A DNA stretch of 64,000 nucleotides from Mycobacterium genavense ATCC 51234. GTDB taxonomy: Bacteria; Actinomycetota; Actinomycetes; Mycobacteriales; Mycobacteriaceae. The stretch spans positions 336,201 through 400,200 of the forward strand of contig NZ_JAGZ01000005.1 of assembly GCF_000526915.1 (NCBI RefSeq), read 5' to 3'. Below the pieces are notes generated by a model. That model made no database searches. It was given only the letters and a program-made list of their open reading frames with translations, and was not told where the DNA came from. The position numbers and the translations under genes are program-made. Below are positions 1-10,723 of the stretch, piece after piece (the stretch's first letter is position 1; the number at the start of each line of letters is the position of its first letter).

Positions 1-539
1 CCGATCTCAAGGCCATCGGGATCACCGACTACATGCGCACCAACGTCGAGCACATCTACGCGATCGGCGACGTCACCGGCAAGCTGATGCTGGCCCACGT
101 TGCCGAGGCCATGGGTGTGGTGGCGGCCGAAACCATTGCCGGCGCAGAGACTTTGGCGCTCGGCGACTACCGGATGCTGCCGCGGGCGACGTTCTGCCAG
201 CCCAACGTCGCCAGCTTCGGGCTGACCGAGGAGCAGGCCCGCGAGGAAGGCTACGACGTGGTGGTGGCCAAGTTCCCGTTCACCGCCAACGCCAAAGCCC
301 ATGGGGTGGGCGACCCGAGCGGCTTCGTCAAGCTGGTCGCCGACGCCCGCTACGGCGAACTGCTGGGCGGACACTTGGTCGGCCACGACGTGTCCGAGCT
401 GCTGCCGGAGCTCACCCTCGCGCAGAAGTGGGACCTGACCGCCACCGAGCTGGCCCGCAACGTGCACACCCACCCGACCATGTCCGAGGCGCTGCAGGAG
501 TGCTTCCACGGTCTGACCAGCCACATGATCAACTTCTGA
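1..539 (+). CDS. lpdC: Dihydrolipoamide dehydrogenase, C-terminal part
   Basis: This is the E3 component that reoxidises lipoyl groups of pyruvate dehydrogenase and branched-chain ketoacid dehydrogenase; in mycobacteria it also serves peroxynitrite defence with DlaT and AhpCD. The frame is open from base 3 and the start lies upstream of the window. Visible are the FAD-contacting segment [17 protein letters not shown] and the dimerisation domain ending in [12 protein letters not shown], which carries the catalytic His-Glu pair (HxxxxE) that works across the dimer interface. Gene order with the following membrane protein, CMD-family gene and ramB matches Rv0462-Rv0465c of M. tuberculosis, supporting lpdC over other flavoprotein disulfide reductases. 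No lesion is seen. Confidence 0.95.
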   Translation, partial: DLKAIGITDYMRTNVEHIYAIGDVTGKLMLAHVAEAMGVVAAETIAGAETLALGDYRMLPRATFCQPNVASFGLTEEQAREEGYDVVVAKFPFTANAKAHGVGDPSGFVKLVADARYGELLGGHLVGHDVSELLPELTLAQKWDLTATELARNVHTHPTMSEALQECFHGLTSHMINF

Positions 540-547
540 GCCGGTCC

Positions 548-823
548 ATGATCCGCGGCGAGACCATTCTCGGTGCCCTCGGCGGAGCGGCGACCGGTTA
601 TGTGCTGTGGCTGATTGCCATTTCGCTCGCCGGTGACAACGCCACGGCGGGTCACTGGGGTCCGCTGGTGCTGCTAGGATCGGTGTTACTGGGAGTCGTC
701 GCCGCGATTTGGGGCTTCGTGTTACGCCGGCGCGGTAAGTACATGTGGGCGGCGTTCGCCTTCGACTTGCCAATACTGCCAGTGGTTTTGACGCTGGCAG
801 TGCTGGCCGACGTCTACGCCTGA
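548..823 (+). CDS. Small membrane protein (Rv0463 orthologue)
   Basis: This 91-residue protein begins at an ATG 8 bases after the lpdC stop, so it is probably co-transcribed with it. Three hydrophobic stretches are visible (about residues 6-26, 35-57 and 63-88), separated by short polar loops including RRRGKY, which suggests a three-helix inner-membrane protein. Position and length match Rv0463 of M. tuberculosis. Function is not known and I see no catalytic motif. Confidence 0.8.
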   Translation: MIRGETILGALGGAATGYVLWLIAISLAGDNATAGHWGPLVLLGSVLLGVVAAIWGFVLRRRGKYMWAAFAFDLPILPVVLTLAVLADVYA

Positions 824-827
824 GGCA

Positions 828-1406
828 CTACCTCGGGTTGTCCAACTCGATGTTGAGGGCGGAGATCGTCGCCGCTAACCCGTCGTATTGCGTTGCTAGC
901 AAGCAGAATTCGATGAGCCGGTGGCGGTCGAGATGCAGCGCGAGTTGCCGCCAGGTGTCCTCGCTGATGGACCGGTTCTTGATCAGCTCGTCCGTCGCGT
1001 TCAGCAGCGCCTGCTGCCGGGCGCTCAGTATCACCCGGGGTCCGTCGTCGTCCGGAACGTCGGGCCAGGCGAATATCGTCGCCTGCATGTGATTGTCCAG
1101 ACCGAATCGGCGTGCCATCTTCCGATGGTGCTGCAGCTCGTATTCGCTCGAGCGCAAATGCGCTACGCGCAGGATCACCAGTTCGGTGTCCGCCCGGGGC
1201 AGCCGGCCGCGCAGCAGCCGACCGCCGTAGAGCGACCACGCCCAGAACAGGCCTTGGCGCTGACCGAGCGTGGTGAACAGATGCATCTCGGGTGTCTGCA
1301 ATTTGCGGGCGGCGCCCTTGGCCAAAAGCCAGTTGATCGGGCCCAGCCGGCGGAATTTCGTGGTCGACGGGATGCGGGCGACGTGACCGTCTTGCGTGCC
1401 GCTCAT
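828..1406 (-). CDS. Carboxymuconolactone decarboxylase/AhpD-fold protein (Rv0464c orthologue)
   Basis: This 192-residue protein belongs to the carboxymuconolactone decarboxylase family. The core near residues 85-125 reads LRVAHLRSSEYELQHHRKMAR, with the Glu and HH of the family but without the CxxC of peroxidatic AhpD, so a simple alkylhydroperoxidase activity is unlikely. Its start overlaps the ramB stop by 4 bases, so it is translationally coupled to the regulator. It is convergent with the Rv0463-like gene, only 4 bases apart. The real substrate is unknown. Confidence 0.85.
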   Translation of the reverse strand: MSGTQDGHVARIPSTTKFRRLGPINWLLAKGAARKLQTPEMHLFTTLGQRQGLFWAWSLYGGRLLRGRLPRADTELVILRVAHLRSSEYELQHHRKMARRFGLDNHMQATIFAWPDVPDDDGPRVILSARQQALLNATDELIKNRSISEDTWRQLALHLDRHRLIEFCLLATQYDGLAATISALNIELDNPR

Positions 1407-2827
1407 GGCTGCTTCACCAGATACGGGGACACCGTGCTGCGGTGCTCGTCGAGATCGAGGGCGCGGCCCAACGCCGGGAAGGCCCGCTGGGGACAGTTAT
1501 CGCGTTCGCAGACGCGGCAACCCGCGCCGATGGGTGTAGCTGAACGGCCTGGGTCTCCCGACAAGTCCAGTCCTTCCGAGTAGACGAGTCGGTGCGCGTG
1601 CCGCAGCTCGCAGCCAAGCCCGATCGCGAAGGTTTTACCCGGCTGACCATACCGGGCAGCCCGCCGTTCCACGGTGCGAGCCACCCACATGTAGTTGCGC
1701 CCGTCGGGCATCTGGGCGATCTGCACCAGGATCTTGCCGGGGTTGGCGAACGTCTCGTAGACGTTCCATAGCGGACAGGTGCCGCCGCTGGAGGAGAAGT
1801 GAAAACCGGTGGCGGACTGACGCTTCGACATGTTGCCGGCGCGGTCGACCCGGACGAACGAGAACGGCACCCCCCGCATCGACGGCCGCTGCATCGTCGA
1901 AAGCCGGTGCGCGATGGTCTCATAACTCACCGAGTAGAACGCCGACAGCCGTTCGACGTCGTAGCGGAAATTCTCGGCGACGTCGTGGAATTGACGGTAC
2001 GGCAGCACCGCGGCGGCCGCGAAGTAGTTGGCCAGCCCCAGCCGGGCCAGCGTGTGGGACTCGTCGCTGGTGAATTTGCCCTCGGCGACCATGCTGTCAA
2101 TCAGGTCGCCGAACTCGAGGTAGGCCAACTCGGCGGCCATCTTGAAGACCTGCTGGCCCAGCGAGAGGTGATTGCTCATGTCCAGCGTCTTGGTCTTGGG
2201 GTCGTAGCGGTGCAGCACCGTGTCACCGAGGTCGATGCGCCTGTTGATGTGCACGCCGTGCACCTCGGTGAGCCGCCGGGTGAGCTCGCGGGCCAGGTCG
2301 CCATGGTTCAGCCGGGTGTGGATCGTCAGGTCCTCGGCGGCGGTGTCGAGCTCGTGCAGGTAGTTCTGCCGCTGATAGAAGTAGTCGCGCACCTCTTCGT
2401 GCGGCATGGTGATCGATCCGCTGCCGCTGCCGTCGGAGTAACGCTCCTCGGTGGCGGCCGCCAGCTGCGCGGTGGTGAGCCGGTAGCGCCGGTGCAGGTT
2501 GACCACCGCGCGGGCCAGCGCGGGATGGGCGTTGACCAGCTCGGCGACCTCGGGCGGATCGACGTTGATGTCCAGATCGCGATCCATCGTCACCTCGCGC
2601 AGCTCGGCGACCAGGCGGGTGTCGTCCTGGGAGGCGAAGAAGGTGGCGTCCACGCCGAACACCTCGGTGATCCGCAGCAGCACGGCCACGGTCAGCGGGC
2701 GAACATCGTGCTCGATCTGGTTGAGGTAGCTCGGCGAGATCTCGAGCATCTGGGCCAGGGCGGCCTGGGAAAACCCACGCTCGTTCCGCAGTTGGCGAAC
2801 GTGTGAGCCGACGAACGTTTTGGACAT
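1403..2827 (-). CDS. ramB: Transcriptional regulator RamB
   Basis: RamB is a regulator of acetate/glyoxylate genes; in M. tuberculosis it controls icl1 and its own gene. The 474-residue protein has an N-terminal XRE helix-turn-helix (residues 8-60, RNERGFSQAALAQMLEISPS), a central IrrE/ImmA-like region and the C-terminal short-chain fatty acyl regulator domain, where Cys residues (GAGCRVCERDNCPQRAFP) near the end may bind metal. Start ATG is at 2827. It is divergent from the Rv0466-like gene and lies close to its predicted target icl1, upstream of which a RamB-like motif is present. The gene appears full length and intact. Confidence 0.95.
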   Translation of the reverse strand: MSKTFVGSHVRQLRNERGFSQAALAQMLEISPSYLNQIEHDVRPLTVAVLLRITEVFGVDATFFASQDDTRLVAELREVTMDRDLDINVDPPEVAELVNAHPALARAVVNLHRRYRLTTAQLAAATEERYSDGSGSGSITMPHEEVRDYFYQRQNYLHELDTAAEDLTIHTRLNHGDLARELTRRLTEVHGVHINRRIDLGDTVLHRYDPKTKTLDMSNHLSLGQQVFKMAAELAYLEFGDLIDSMVAEGKFTSDESHTLARLGLANYFAAAAVLPYRQFHDVAENFRYDVERLSAFYSVSYETIAHRLSTMQRPSMRGVPFSFVRVDRAGNMSKRQSATGFHFSSSGGTCPLWNVYETFANPGKILVQIAQMPDGRNYMWVARTVERRAARYGQPGKTFAIGLGCELRHAHRLVYSEGLDLSGDPGRSATPIGAGCRVCERDNCPQRAFPALGRALDLDEHRSTVSPYLVKQP

Positions 2828-2988
2828 TTATCCCAGCCTACCTGGGCTGCAAAGAACCGGTTCGCAGACTTGGCAGCCGCGACGCGACGTTGTCGGGTTT
2901 GGCGTTTACCCGCCGTAGTTGGCATGATTCGCACCGGGGTCTGGGGTAAACCTCGGGGTAACGCAGGTAAGGCAATGGGGAGCGAGTC

Positions 2989-3783
2989 GTGAGCCTGGAC
3001 AAATCAATGATGCCGGTGCCCGACGGTCACCCAGATGTGTTCGACCGCGAGTGGCCGCTGCGGGTCGGCGACATCGACCGCACCGGACGGTTGCGGTTGG
3101 ACGCCGCGTGCCGCCACATCCAGGACATCGGCCAGGACCAGCTGCGCGAGATGGGATTCGAGGAGACCCATCCGCTGTGGATCGTCCGCCGCACGATGCT
3201 CGACCTGCTGCGACCGATCGAATTCGGCGACATGCTGCGCTGTCGGCGCTGGTGTTCGGGCACCTCGAACCGGTGGTGTGAGATGCGGGTCCGCGTCGAC
3301 GGGCGCAAGGGCGGCCTGATCGAATCCGAGGCGTTCTGGATCAACATCAACCGGGAGACCCAGATGCCGTCGCGCATCTCCGACGACTTCCTCGCGGGAC
3401 TGCACAAGACCACGTCGGTCGATCGGCTGCGCTGGAAGGGCTACCTGAAGCCGGGCAGCCGCGACGATGCGACCGAAATCCACGAGTTCCCGGTTCGCGT
3501 CACCGACATCGACCTGTTCGACCACATGAACAACTCGGTCTACTGGAGCGTCATCGAGGACTATCTGGCGTCGCACCTGGCGCTGATGGCTCGCCCGCTG
3601 CGCATCACCATCGAGCACGAGGCGCCCGTGGCGCTGGGCGACAAGCTGGAGATCATCTCGCACATCCATCCGGCCGGATCGACCGACCAATTCGGTCCGG
3701 GCCTGACCGATCGCCCTGTTACAACGCTCACATATGCGGTCGGCGACAAGACGAAAGCGGTCGCCGCGCTCTTCAATCTCTAA
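2989..3783 (+). CDS. Acyl-ACP thioesterase family protein (Rv0466 orthologue)
   Basis: This 264-residue protein of the acyl-ACP thioesterase (FatA-like) family has two tandem hot-dog domains. The first begins EWPLRVGDIDRTGRL and the second contains VTDIDLFDHMNNSVYWSVIEDYL (read in two pieces: VTDIDLFDHMNN and SVYWSVIEDYL), the region holding the Asp/Asn catalytic residues. It should hydrolyse long-chain acyl thioesters in the cytosol. GTG 2989 is chosen as start because upstream codons run into the ramB divergent promoter. It lies between ramB and icl1, as in M. tuberculosis. Confidence 0.9.
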   Translation: MSLDKSMMPVPDGHPDVFDREWPLRVGDIDRTGRLRLDAACRHIQDIGQDQLREMGFEETHPLWIVRRTMLDLLRPIEFGDMLRCRRWCSGTSNRWCEMRVRVDGRKGGLIESEAFWININRETQMPSRISDDFLAGLHKTTSVDRLRWKGYLKPGSRDDATEIHEFPVRVTDIDLFDHMNNSVYWSVIEDYLASHLALMARPLRITIEHEAPVALGDKLEIISHIHPAGSTDQFGPGLTDRPVTTLTYAVGDKTKAVAALFNL

Positions 3784-3872
3784 CCGGAAAAGCGTCCCAT
3801 TAAATTGCAGGCTGACCTGCGGATTTTGGTTACTGGCGGGTAGCTTCTGAACCGGTTCAGATTGCGTACACC

Positions 3873-3890
3873 TTCGCAAAGTTTGCAAAA
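3873..3890. promoter_or_regulatory. RamB-like operator upstream of icl1
   Basis: The sequence TTCGCAAAGTTTGCAAAA lies about 160 bases before the icl1 start. It matches the corynebacterial RamB consensus (AAAACTTTGCAAA or its complement) at about 11 of 13 positions read either way, because it contains two overlapping GCAAA/TTTGC cores. With ramB just upstream, it is the best candidate RamB site. Binding is inferred, not shown. Confidence 0.6.
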
Positions 3891-4046
3891 TCGCGGTGCT
3901 CGCGTGGCCGAAATTGGCAACGGAAATGGGTGGACCTGCATCAACAGGCTGTGCCATGGTCGTGTCAGCACACGAGTGAAGTCGAGCCCCAATCATCGCA
4001 AGAAACGCGATCCGGCTCAGAGTTCAGAACCAAAGGAGTAAGCCCA

Positions 4047-5333
4047 ATGTCTGTCGTTGGCACCCCGAAGAGCGCCGAACAGATCCAGCATGACTGGGAC
4101 ACCAACCCGCGCTGGAAGGACACCAGCCGCACCTACACCGCCGAGGACGTGGTGGCCCTGCAGGGCAGCGTCGTCGAGGAGCACACCCTGGCCCGCCGCG
4201 GCGCCGAGGTGTTGTGGGAGCAGCTGCACGACCTGGAGTACATCAACGCCCTGGGCGCACTGACCGGAAACATGGCCGTGCAGCAGGTCCGCGCCGGCCT
4301 GAAGGCCATCTACCTGTCCGGTTGGCAGGTCGCCGGTGACGCCAACCTGTCCGGCCACACCTACCCGGACCAGAGCCTGTACCCGGCCAACTCGGTGCCG
4401 CAGGTCATCCGTCGCATCAACAACGCGCTGCTGCGCGCCGACGAGATCGCCAAGGTCGAGGGTGACCGGTCGGTGGAGAACTGGCTGGCGCCGATCGTCG
4501 CCGACGGCGAGGCCGGCTTCGGTGGCGCGCTCAACGTGTACGAGCTTCAGAAGGCGATGATCGCCGCAGGCGTCGCGGGGTCGCACTGGGAAGATCAGCT
4601 AGCTTCGGAGAAGAAGTGCGGCCACCTCGGCGGCAAGGTGCTGATCCCGACTCAGCAGCACATCCGCACCCTGACCTCGGCGCGTCTGGCCGCCGACGTC
4701 GCCGACGTGCCGACCGTCGTGATCGCCCGTACCGACGCCGAGGCCGCCACGCTCATCACCTCGGATGTCGACGAGTGCGACCAGCCGTTCATCACCGGCG
4801 AGCGGACCAAGGAAGGCTTCTACCGCGTCCGCAACGGCCTTGAGCCGTGCATCGCGCGGGCCAAGGCCTACGCGCCGTACTCCGACCTGATCTGGATGGA
4901 GACCGGTACCCCGGACCTCGAGCTCGCGGCCAAGTTCGCCGAGGGCGTCAAGTCCGAGTTCCCCGACCAGATGCTGGCCTACAACTGCTCGCCGTCCTTC
5001 AACTGGAAGAAGCACCTGGACGACTCCACCATCGCGAAGTTCCAAAAAGAGCTTGGCGCAATGGGATTCAAGTTCCAGTTCATCACGCTGGCCGGCTTCC
5101 ACGCCCTGAACTACTCGATGTTCGATCTGGCCTACGGCTACGCCCGCAACCAGATGAGCGCCTACGTGGAGCTGCAGGAGCGCGAGTTCGCCGCCGAGGA
5201 GCGCGGCTACACCGCGACCAAGCATCAGCGCGAGGTGGGTGCCGGTTACTTCGACCGCATCGCCACCACGGTCGACCCGTCGTCGTCGACCACCGCGCTG
5301 ACCGGCTCCACCGAAGAGGGCCAGTTTCACTGA
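4047..5333 (+). CDS. icl1: Isocitrate lyase 1
   Basis: Isocitrate lyase splits isocitrate to glyoxylate and succinate; in mycobacteria the same enzyme also acts as methylisocitrate lyase in propionate disposal and is needed for growth on fatty acids. The 428-residue product has the length of M. tuberculosis Icl1. The catalytic signature KKCGHLGG (nucleophilic Cys near residue 191) and the metal-binding region [14 protein letters not shown] are present. ATG 4047 is preceded by the Shine-Dalgarno AAAGGAG; an in-frame upstream ATG at 3930 would add 39 residues unlike the family and is rejected. A RamB-like site lies upstream. No lesion is seen. Confidence 0.97.
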   Translation: MSVVGTPKSAEQIQHDWDTNPRWKDTSRTYTAEDVVALQGSVVEEHTLARRGAEVLWEQLHDLEYINALGALTGNMAVQQVRAGLKAIYLSGWQVAGDANLSGHTYPDQSLYPANSVPQVIRRINNALLRADEIAKVEGDRSVENWLAPIVADGEAGFGGALNVYELQKAMIAAGVAGSHWEDQLASEKKCGHLGGKVLIPTQQHIRTLTSARLAADVADVPTVVIARTDAEAATLITSDVDECDQPFITGERTKEGFYRVRNGLEPCIARAKAYAPYSDLIWMETGTPDLELAAKFAEGVKSEFPDQMLAYNCSPSFNWKKHLDDSTIAKFQKELGAMGFKFQFITLAGFHALNYSMFDLAYGYARNQMSAYVELQEREFAAEERGYTATKHQREVGAGYFDRIATTVDPSSSTTALTGSTEEGQFH

Positions 5334-5360
5334 GGACGAGCGGGCCTGAGCCTGCGAGGA

Positions 5361-5420
5361 CGAAGTGAAACCATCGGCCGCAGCCACTGACGAGGCGAAG
5401 CCATCGACCTCAGCCACTGA
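5361..5420 (+). repeat. Two 30-bp imperfect direct repeats after icl1
   Basis: Positions 5361-5390 and 5391-5420 align without gaps at about 24 of 30 positions; both end in CAGCCACTGA. A further CACTGAGGACGAG copy spans the icl1 stop (5328-5340) and recurs at 5415-5427. The block lies between icl1 and its terminator. It resembles a small minisatellite of the kind that varies in copy number between mycobacterial strains. Confidence 0.6.
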
Positions 5421-5467
5421 GGACGAGTCGCTGAGCTGAAGCCGTTACAATTCGCGGCTGAAGTAGC

Positions 5468-5501
5468 ATAGGCCCCGCCCGGCGATCCCGGGGGGGCCTA
5501 T
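5468..5501 (+). terminator. Hairpin terminator between icl1 and fadB2
   Basis: Arms ATAGGCCCC (5468-5476) and GGGGCCTAT (5493-5501) are perfectly complementary around a 16-base loop. There is no T-tract, which is usual for mycobacterial terminators. It should separate icl1 from fadB2. Confidence 0.7.
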
Positions 5502-5533
5502 TGCGGTGTAGACTATACGACTGGAGAAATGCA

Positions 5534-6397
5534 GTGAGCGACAAAGGGATTCAGCGGGTCGGGGTTGTCGGGGCCGGTCAGATGGGATCGGGAATCGCCG
5601 AAGTCTCGATCCGCGCCGGCGTCGCCGTGACGGTTTTCGAAACCACCGAGGCGCTGATCACCGCGGGCCGAAACCGCATCGTGAAATCCCTGGAGCGCGG
5701 CGTCAGCGCGGGCAAGGTGACCGAGCGCGAGCGGGACCGTGCCCTGAGCCAACTCACCTTCACCACCGACCTGAACGACCTCGCCGACCGCCAACTGGTG
5801 ATCGAGGCCATCATCGAGGACGAGGCCGTCAAGGCCGAGGTGTTCGCCAAACTCGACGAAGTGGTCACCGACCCCGACGCGGTGCTGGCGTCGAACACCT
5901 CGAGCATCCCGATCATGAAGATCGCGACGGCCACCAAGAACCCCCAGCGGGTGCTCGGGTTGCACTTTTTCAACCCGGTGCCGGTGCTGCCGCTGGTCGA
6001 ATTGGTCAGCACGCTGGTCACCGGCGAAGCCGCCGCCGCGCGCACCGAGGAGTTTGCCAGCGCGGTGCTGGGCAAGCAGGTGGTGCGGTGCTCCGACCGG
6101 TCCGGATTCGTGGTCAACGCCCTGTTGGTGCCCTACCTGCTCTCGGCCGTGCGGATGGTGGAAGCGGGGTTCGCCACTGTCGAGGATGTGGACAAGGCGG
6201 TGGTCGCCGGCCTGTCGCACCCGATGGGCCCGCTGCGACTGTCCGACCTGGTCGGGTTGGACACTCTCAAATTGATCGCCGACAAGATGTTCGAGGAATT
6301 CAAGGAGCCGCACTACGGGCCGCCGCCGTTGCTGCTGCGGATGGTCGAGGCGGGCATGCTGGGTAAGAAATCGGGTCGAGGTTTCTACACCTACTGA
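5534..6397 (+). CDS. fadB2: 3-hydroxybutyryl-CoA dehydrogenase
   Basis: FadB2 interconverts acetoacetyl-CoA and 3-hydroxybutyryl-CoA with NAD(H). The 287-residue protein has the Rossmann dinucleotide motif VGAGQMGSG near residues 10-18, the active-site Ser region SNTSSIP, the catalytic His-Glu segment LGLHFFNPVPVLPLVE, and a C-terminal domain ending in GRGFYTY as in the family. GTG 5534 is chosen because it matches the M. tuberculosis protein length (286); the upstream in-frame extension crosses the terminator. Intact. It sits between icl1 and the mycolate methyltransferases, as in Rv0468. Confidence 0.95.
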   Translation: MSDKGIQRVGVVGAGQMGSGIAEVSIRAGVAVTVFETTEALITAGRNRIVKSLERGVSAGKVTERERDRALSQLTFTTDLNDLADRQLVIEAIIEDEAVKAEVFAKLDEVVTDPDAVLASNTSSIPIMKIATATKNPQRVLGLHFFNPVPVLPLVELVSTLVTGEAAAARTEEFASAVLGKQVVRCSDRSGFVVNALLVPYLLSAVRMVEAGFATVEDVDKAVVAGLSHPMGPLRLSDLVGLDTLKLIADKMFEEFKEPHYGPPPLLLRMVEAGMLGKKSGRGFYTY

Positions 6398-6402
6398 GCT
6401 GA

Positions 6403-8380
<1,978 letters not shown>

Positions 8381-8430
8381 TCACACGACACCGGCGCAAA
8401 CCCCAAAACCAGCCGCACGCCAGCGTGGGT

Positions 8431-9132
8431 TTAGGCCTCCCGGGGCGGCACGATCGGGGAAGGGTGCGGCTCCTCGCGGAACTTCTCCAGCGACCCGCCC
8501 ACTTCGACGATTCCGCACAGCGCGTTCCAGCTCAGCATCGTCAGGTAGTCGATCAGCTCGTCTCGGGTCATCCGCGGATTCGACATCCAGGAGTGCGTGG
8601 CCAACTGTACACCGCCGACGATCAGGTAGGACCATGGTTCGGCGCCGCCGGTGTCGATTCCGGCCTGCACCATCCGTCGGCGCATCAACACCGCGATCAT
8701 GCGGGCAATGATCCGTTCGGAATCGGCGATCACCTTGCTTTTACTGGCCGAGCTGTTGGCCATCACGAACCGGTAGGGCTCGGGTTCGTTCGCCACGGTG
8801 TCGACGTAGACGCGGATGACCTCGCGGGTCAGGTCGATGCCGTCGAGATTGGACGTCAAAGCGGCGGCCATGTTCGGGATCAGCGTGGTCTGCGCGAACC
8901 GCATCATCACCGCGGTCGTCAGGTCGTTCTTGTCGACGAAATAGCGATACAGAACGGTCTTGGAGACCCCGATCTCGGCGGCGATTTCGTCCATGCTCAG
9001 GTAGCGGCCGTGCCGGCGGATTGCGTCGATCGTGCCGTCGACCAGCTCGTTGCGGCGCTCCACCTTGTGTTGGTGCCAGCGCCGCTTGCGCCCGTCCGTC
9101 TTAACGATTACAGCTGGGATTTGCTCTGTCAC
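8431..9132 (-). CDS. TetR family regulator (Rv0472c orthologue)
   Basis: A 233-residue TetR-type repressor. The helix-turn-helix is near residues 45-70 (YLSMDEIAAEIGVSKTVLYRYF), followed by an all-helical ligand domain. GTG 9132 matches the 234-residue M. tuberculosis protein; the open frame extends upstream to 9462 but overlaps the divergent DUF445 gene. It lies upstream of pcaA on the same strand, separated by about 180 bases. Ligand and targets are not evident. Confidence 0.88.
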   Translation of the reverse strand: MTEQIPAVIVKTDGRKRRWHQHKVERRNELVDGTIDAIRRHGRYLSMDEIAAEIGVSKTVLYRYFVDKNDLTTAVMMRFAQTTLIPNMAAALTSNLDGIDLTREVIRVYVDTVANEPEPYRFVMANSSASKSKVIADSERIIARMIAVLMRRRMVQAGIDTGGAEPWSYLIVGGVQLATHSWMSNPRMTRDELIDYLTMLSWNALCGIVEVGGSLEKFREEPHPSPIVPPREA

Positions 9133-9217
9133 AATCGACGATTCCCATTCACTAGACGCCCTCGATAGTACGGCGTGAGGGGTCCGTTTGGCGGGTTGGA
9201 CGCCCCTGTGCGGGGCT

Positions 9218-10636
9218 ATGGCGGCGGTGTCGCAACACGAACCGGCCCAGGCAATACATGATGGTGGGGTGGTACATAGAGCCGAGGCCCCAGGTTCGGC
9301 CGCTTCGCAGCCGGAGCCGAACACGCCGGCGGCCGCGGCGGGCCGAACGCGCACGTCCTTCGCGGAATCCTTCGCTGGAGCCGATCCGGAGGCGGACGCC
9401 GCGCGGCGGGTGGCTCTTCGCCGGATGAAATTGGTGGCACTGAGCTTTTTGGTCGGTGCCACCGTGGTGTTCTTGGCATGCCGATGGGCGCAGGCGCACG
9501 GCAGCGTGGGCGTCTGGGTCGGCTATGTCGGCGCGGCGGCCGAGGCCGGCATGGTGGGTGCTCTCGCGGACTGGTTCGCCGTCACCGCGTTGTTCAAGCA
9601 CCCGTTGGGCATACCGATCCCGCACACCGCGATCATCAAGCAGAAAAAGGATCAGCTCGGCGAGGGCCTGGGCACCTTCGTGCGGGAGAATTTCCTGTCG
9701 GCGGAAGTGGTCGAGACCAAGCTGCGCGACGCGCAGGTGCCGGGTCGGCTCGGCAAGTGGCTCTCGGAGCGCTCGCACGCCGAGCGGGTGGCCAGCGAGG
9801 CCGCCACCGTGCTGCGGGTGATCGTCGAGTTGCTGCGCGACGAAGACGTCCAGCAAGTGATCGACCGGATGATCGTCCGGCGTATCGCCGAGCCCCAGTG
9901 GGGCCCGCCGGCCGGACGGGTGCTGGCCACGCTGCTCGCCGAGAATCGGCAGGAAGCCCTGATCCAGTTGCTCGCCGACCGGGCCTTCCAGTGGTCGCTG
10001 AACGCCGGCGAGATCATCCAGTGGGTGGTCGAACGCGATTCGCCGACCTGGTCGCCGCGGTTCATCGACCACCTCGTTGGCGACCGGATTCACCGCGAGC
10101 TGATGGACTTCACCGACAAGGTGCGCCGCAACCCCGACCACGAGTTGCGCCGCTCGGCGACCCGTTTGCTGTTCGAATTCGCCGACGACCTGCAACATGA
10201 CGCGGACACCATCGCGCGCGCCGACGCGATCAAAGACCAGCTGATGGCGCGTGACGAGATCGCCAACGCGGCCGCGACGGCTTGGAAGACGCTCAAGCGG
10301 TTCGTGCTCGAGGGCGTCGACGATCCCTCGTCCGCGTTACGCACCCGCATCGCCGACAGCGTCGTTCGCATCGGTGAGTCGTTGCGCGACGATGCCGAGC
10401 TGCGCGACAAGGTCGACAGCTGGATCGCGCGGGCGGCGCAGCATCTGGTGTCGCAGTACGGCGTCGAGATCACCGCGATCATCACCGACACGATCGAACG
10501 CTGGGAAGCCGAGGAGGCGAGTCGCCGGATCGAACTGCACGTGGGTCGTGACCTGCAATTCATCCGGATCAACGGCACCGTGGTGGGGTCGCTGGCCGGG
10601 CTGGTCATCTACACGATCGCGCAGCTGGTTTTCTAG
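9218..10636 (+). CDS. DUF445 membrane protein (Rv0473 orthologue)
   Basis: A 472-residue DUF445 (YheB/YjiN-type) protein. After a variable, Ala/Pro-rich N-terminus come a hydrophobic segment ([19 protein letters not shown]) and a second one with the family motif GMVGALADWFAVTALFKHPLG, then a long charged helical region predicted to be cytosolic or periplasmic, and a final transmembrane helix (VVGSLAGLVIYTIAQLVF) at the C-terminus. Start is uncertain: ATG 9218 is used, with TTG 9188 also in frame. Function is unknown. Divergent from the TetR gene. Confidence 0.85.
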   Translation: MAAVSQHEPAQAIHDGGVVHRAEAPGSAASQPEPNTPAAAAGRTRTSFAESFAGADPEADAARRVALRRMKLVALSFLVGATVVFLACRWAQAHGSVGVWVGYVGAAAEAGMVGALADWFAVTALFKHPLGIPIPHTAIIKQKKDQLGEGLGTFVRENFLSAEVVETKLRDAQVPGRLGKWLSERSHAERVASEAATVLRVIVELLRDEDVQQVIDRMIVRRIAEPQWGPPAGRVLATLLAENRQEALIQLLADRAFQWSLNAGEIIQWVVERDSPTWSPRFIDHLVGDRIHRELMDFTDKVRRNPDHELRRSATRLLFEFADDLQHDADTIARADAIKDQLMARDEIANAAATAWKTLKRFVLEGVDDPSSALRTRIADSVVRIGESLRDDAELRDKVDSWIARAAQHLVSQYGVEITAIITDTIERWEAEEASRRIELHVGRDLQFIRINGTVVGSLAGLVIYTIAQLVF

Positions 10637-10649
10637 CGGTGCTAACTAC

Positions 10650-10667
10650 TGCTTGCAATTGCAAGCA
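10650..10667. promoter_or_regulatory. 18-bp perfect palindrome upstream of the Rv0474-like regulator
   Basis: TGCTTGCAATTGCAAGCA is a perfect palindrome 57 bases before the start of the XRE regulator gene. Its length and position are those of an autoregulatory operator for the helix-turn-helix protein that follows. Confidence 0.6.
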
Positions 10668-10723
10668 CATGTCCGTACGCTCGGTACCTGTCAAGGTCGG
10701 CCATCGGACCCAAGGAGCACGCA

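Noticed and set aside
3930..4046. N-terminal extension of isocitrate lyase from ATG 3930
   Set aside because: The extension is unlike the family, and ATG 4047 has a good ribosome site and gives the exact length of M. tuberculosis Icl1.
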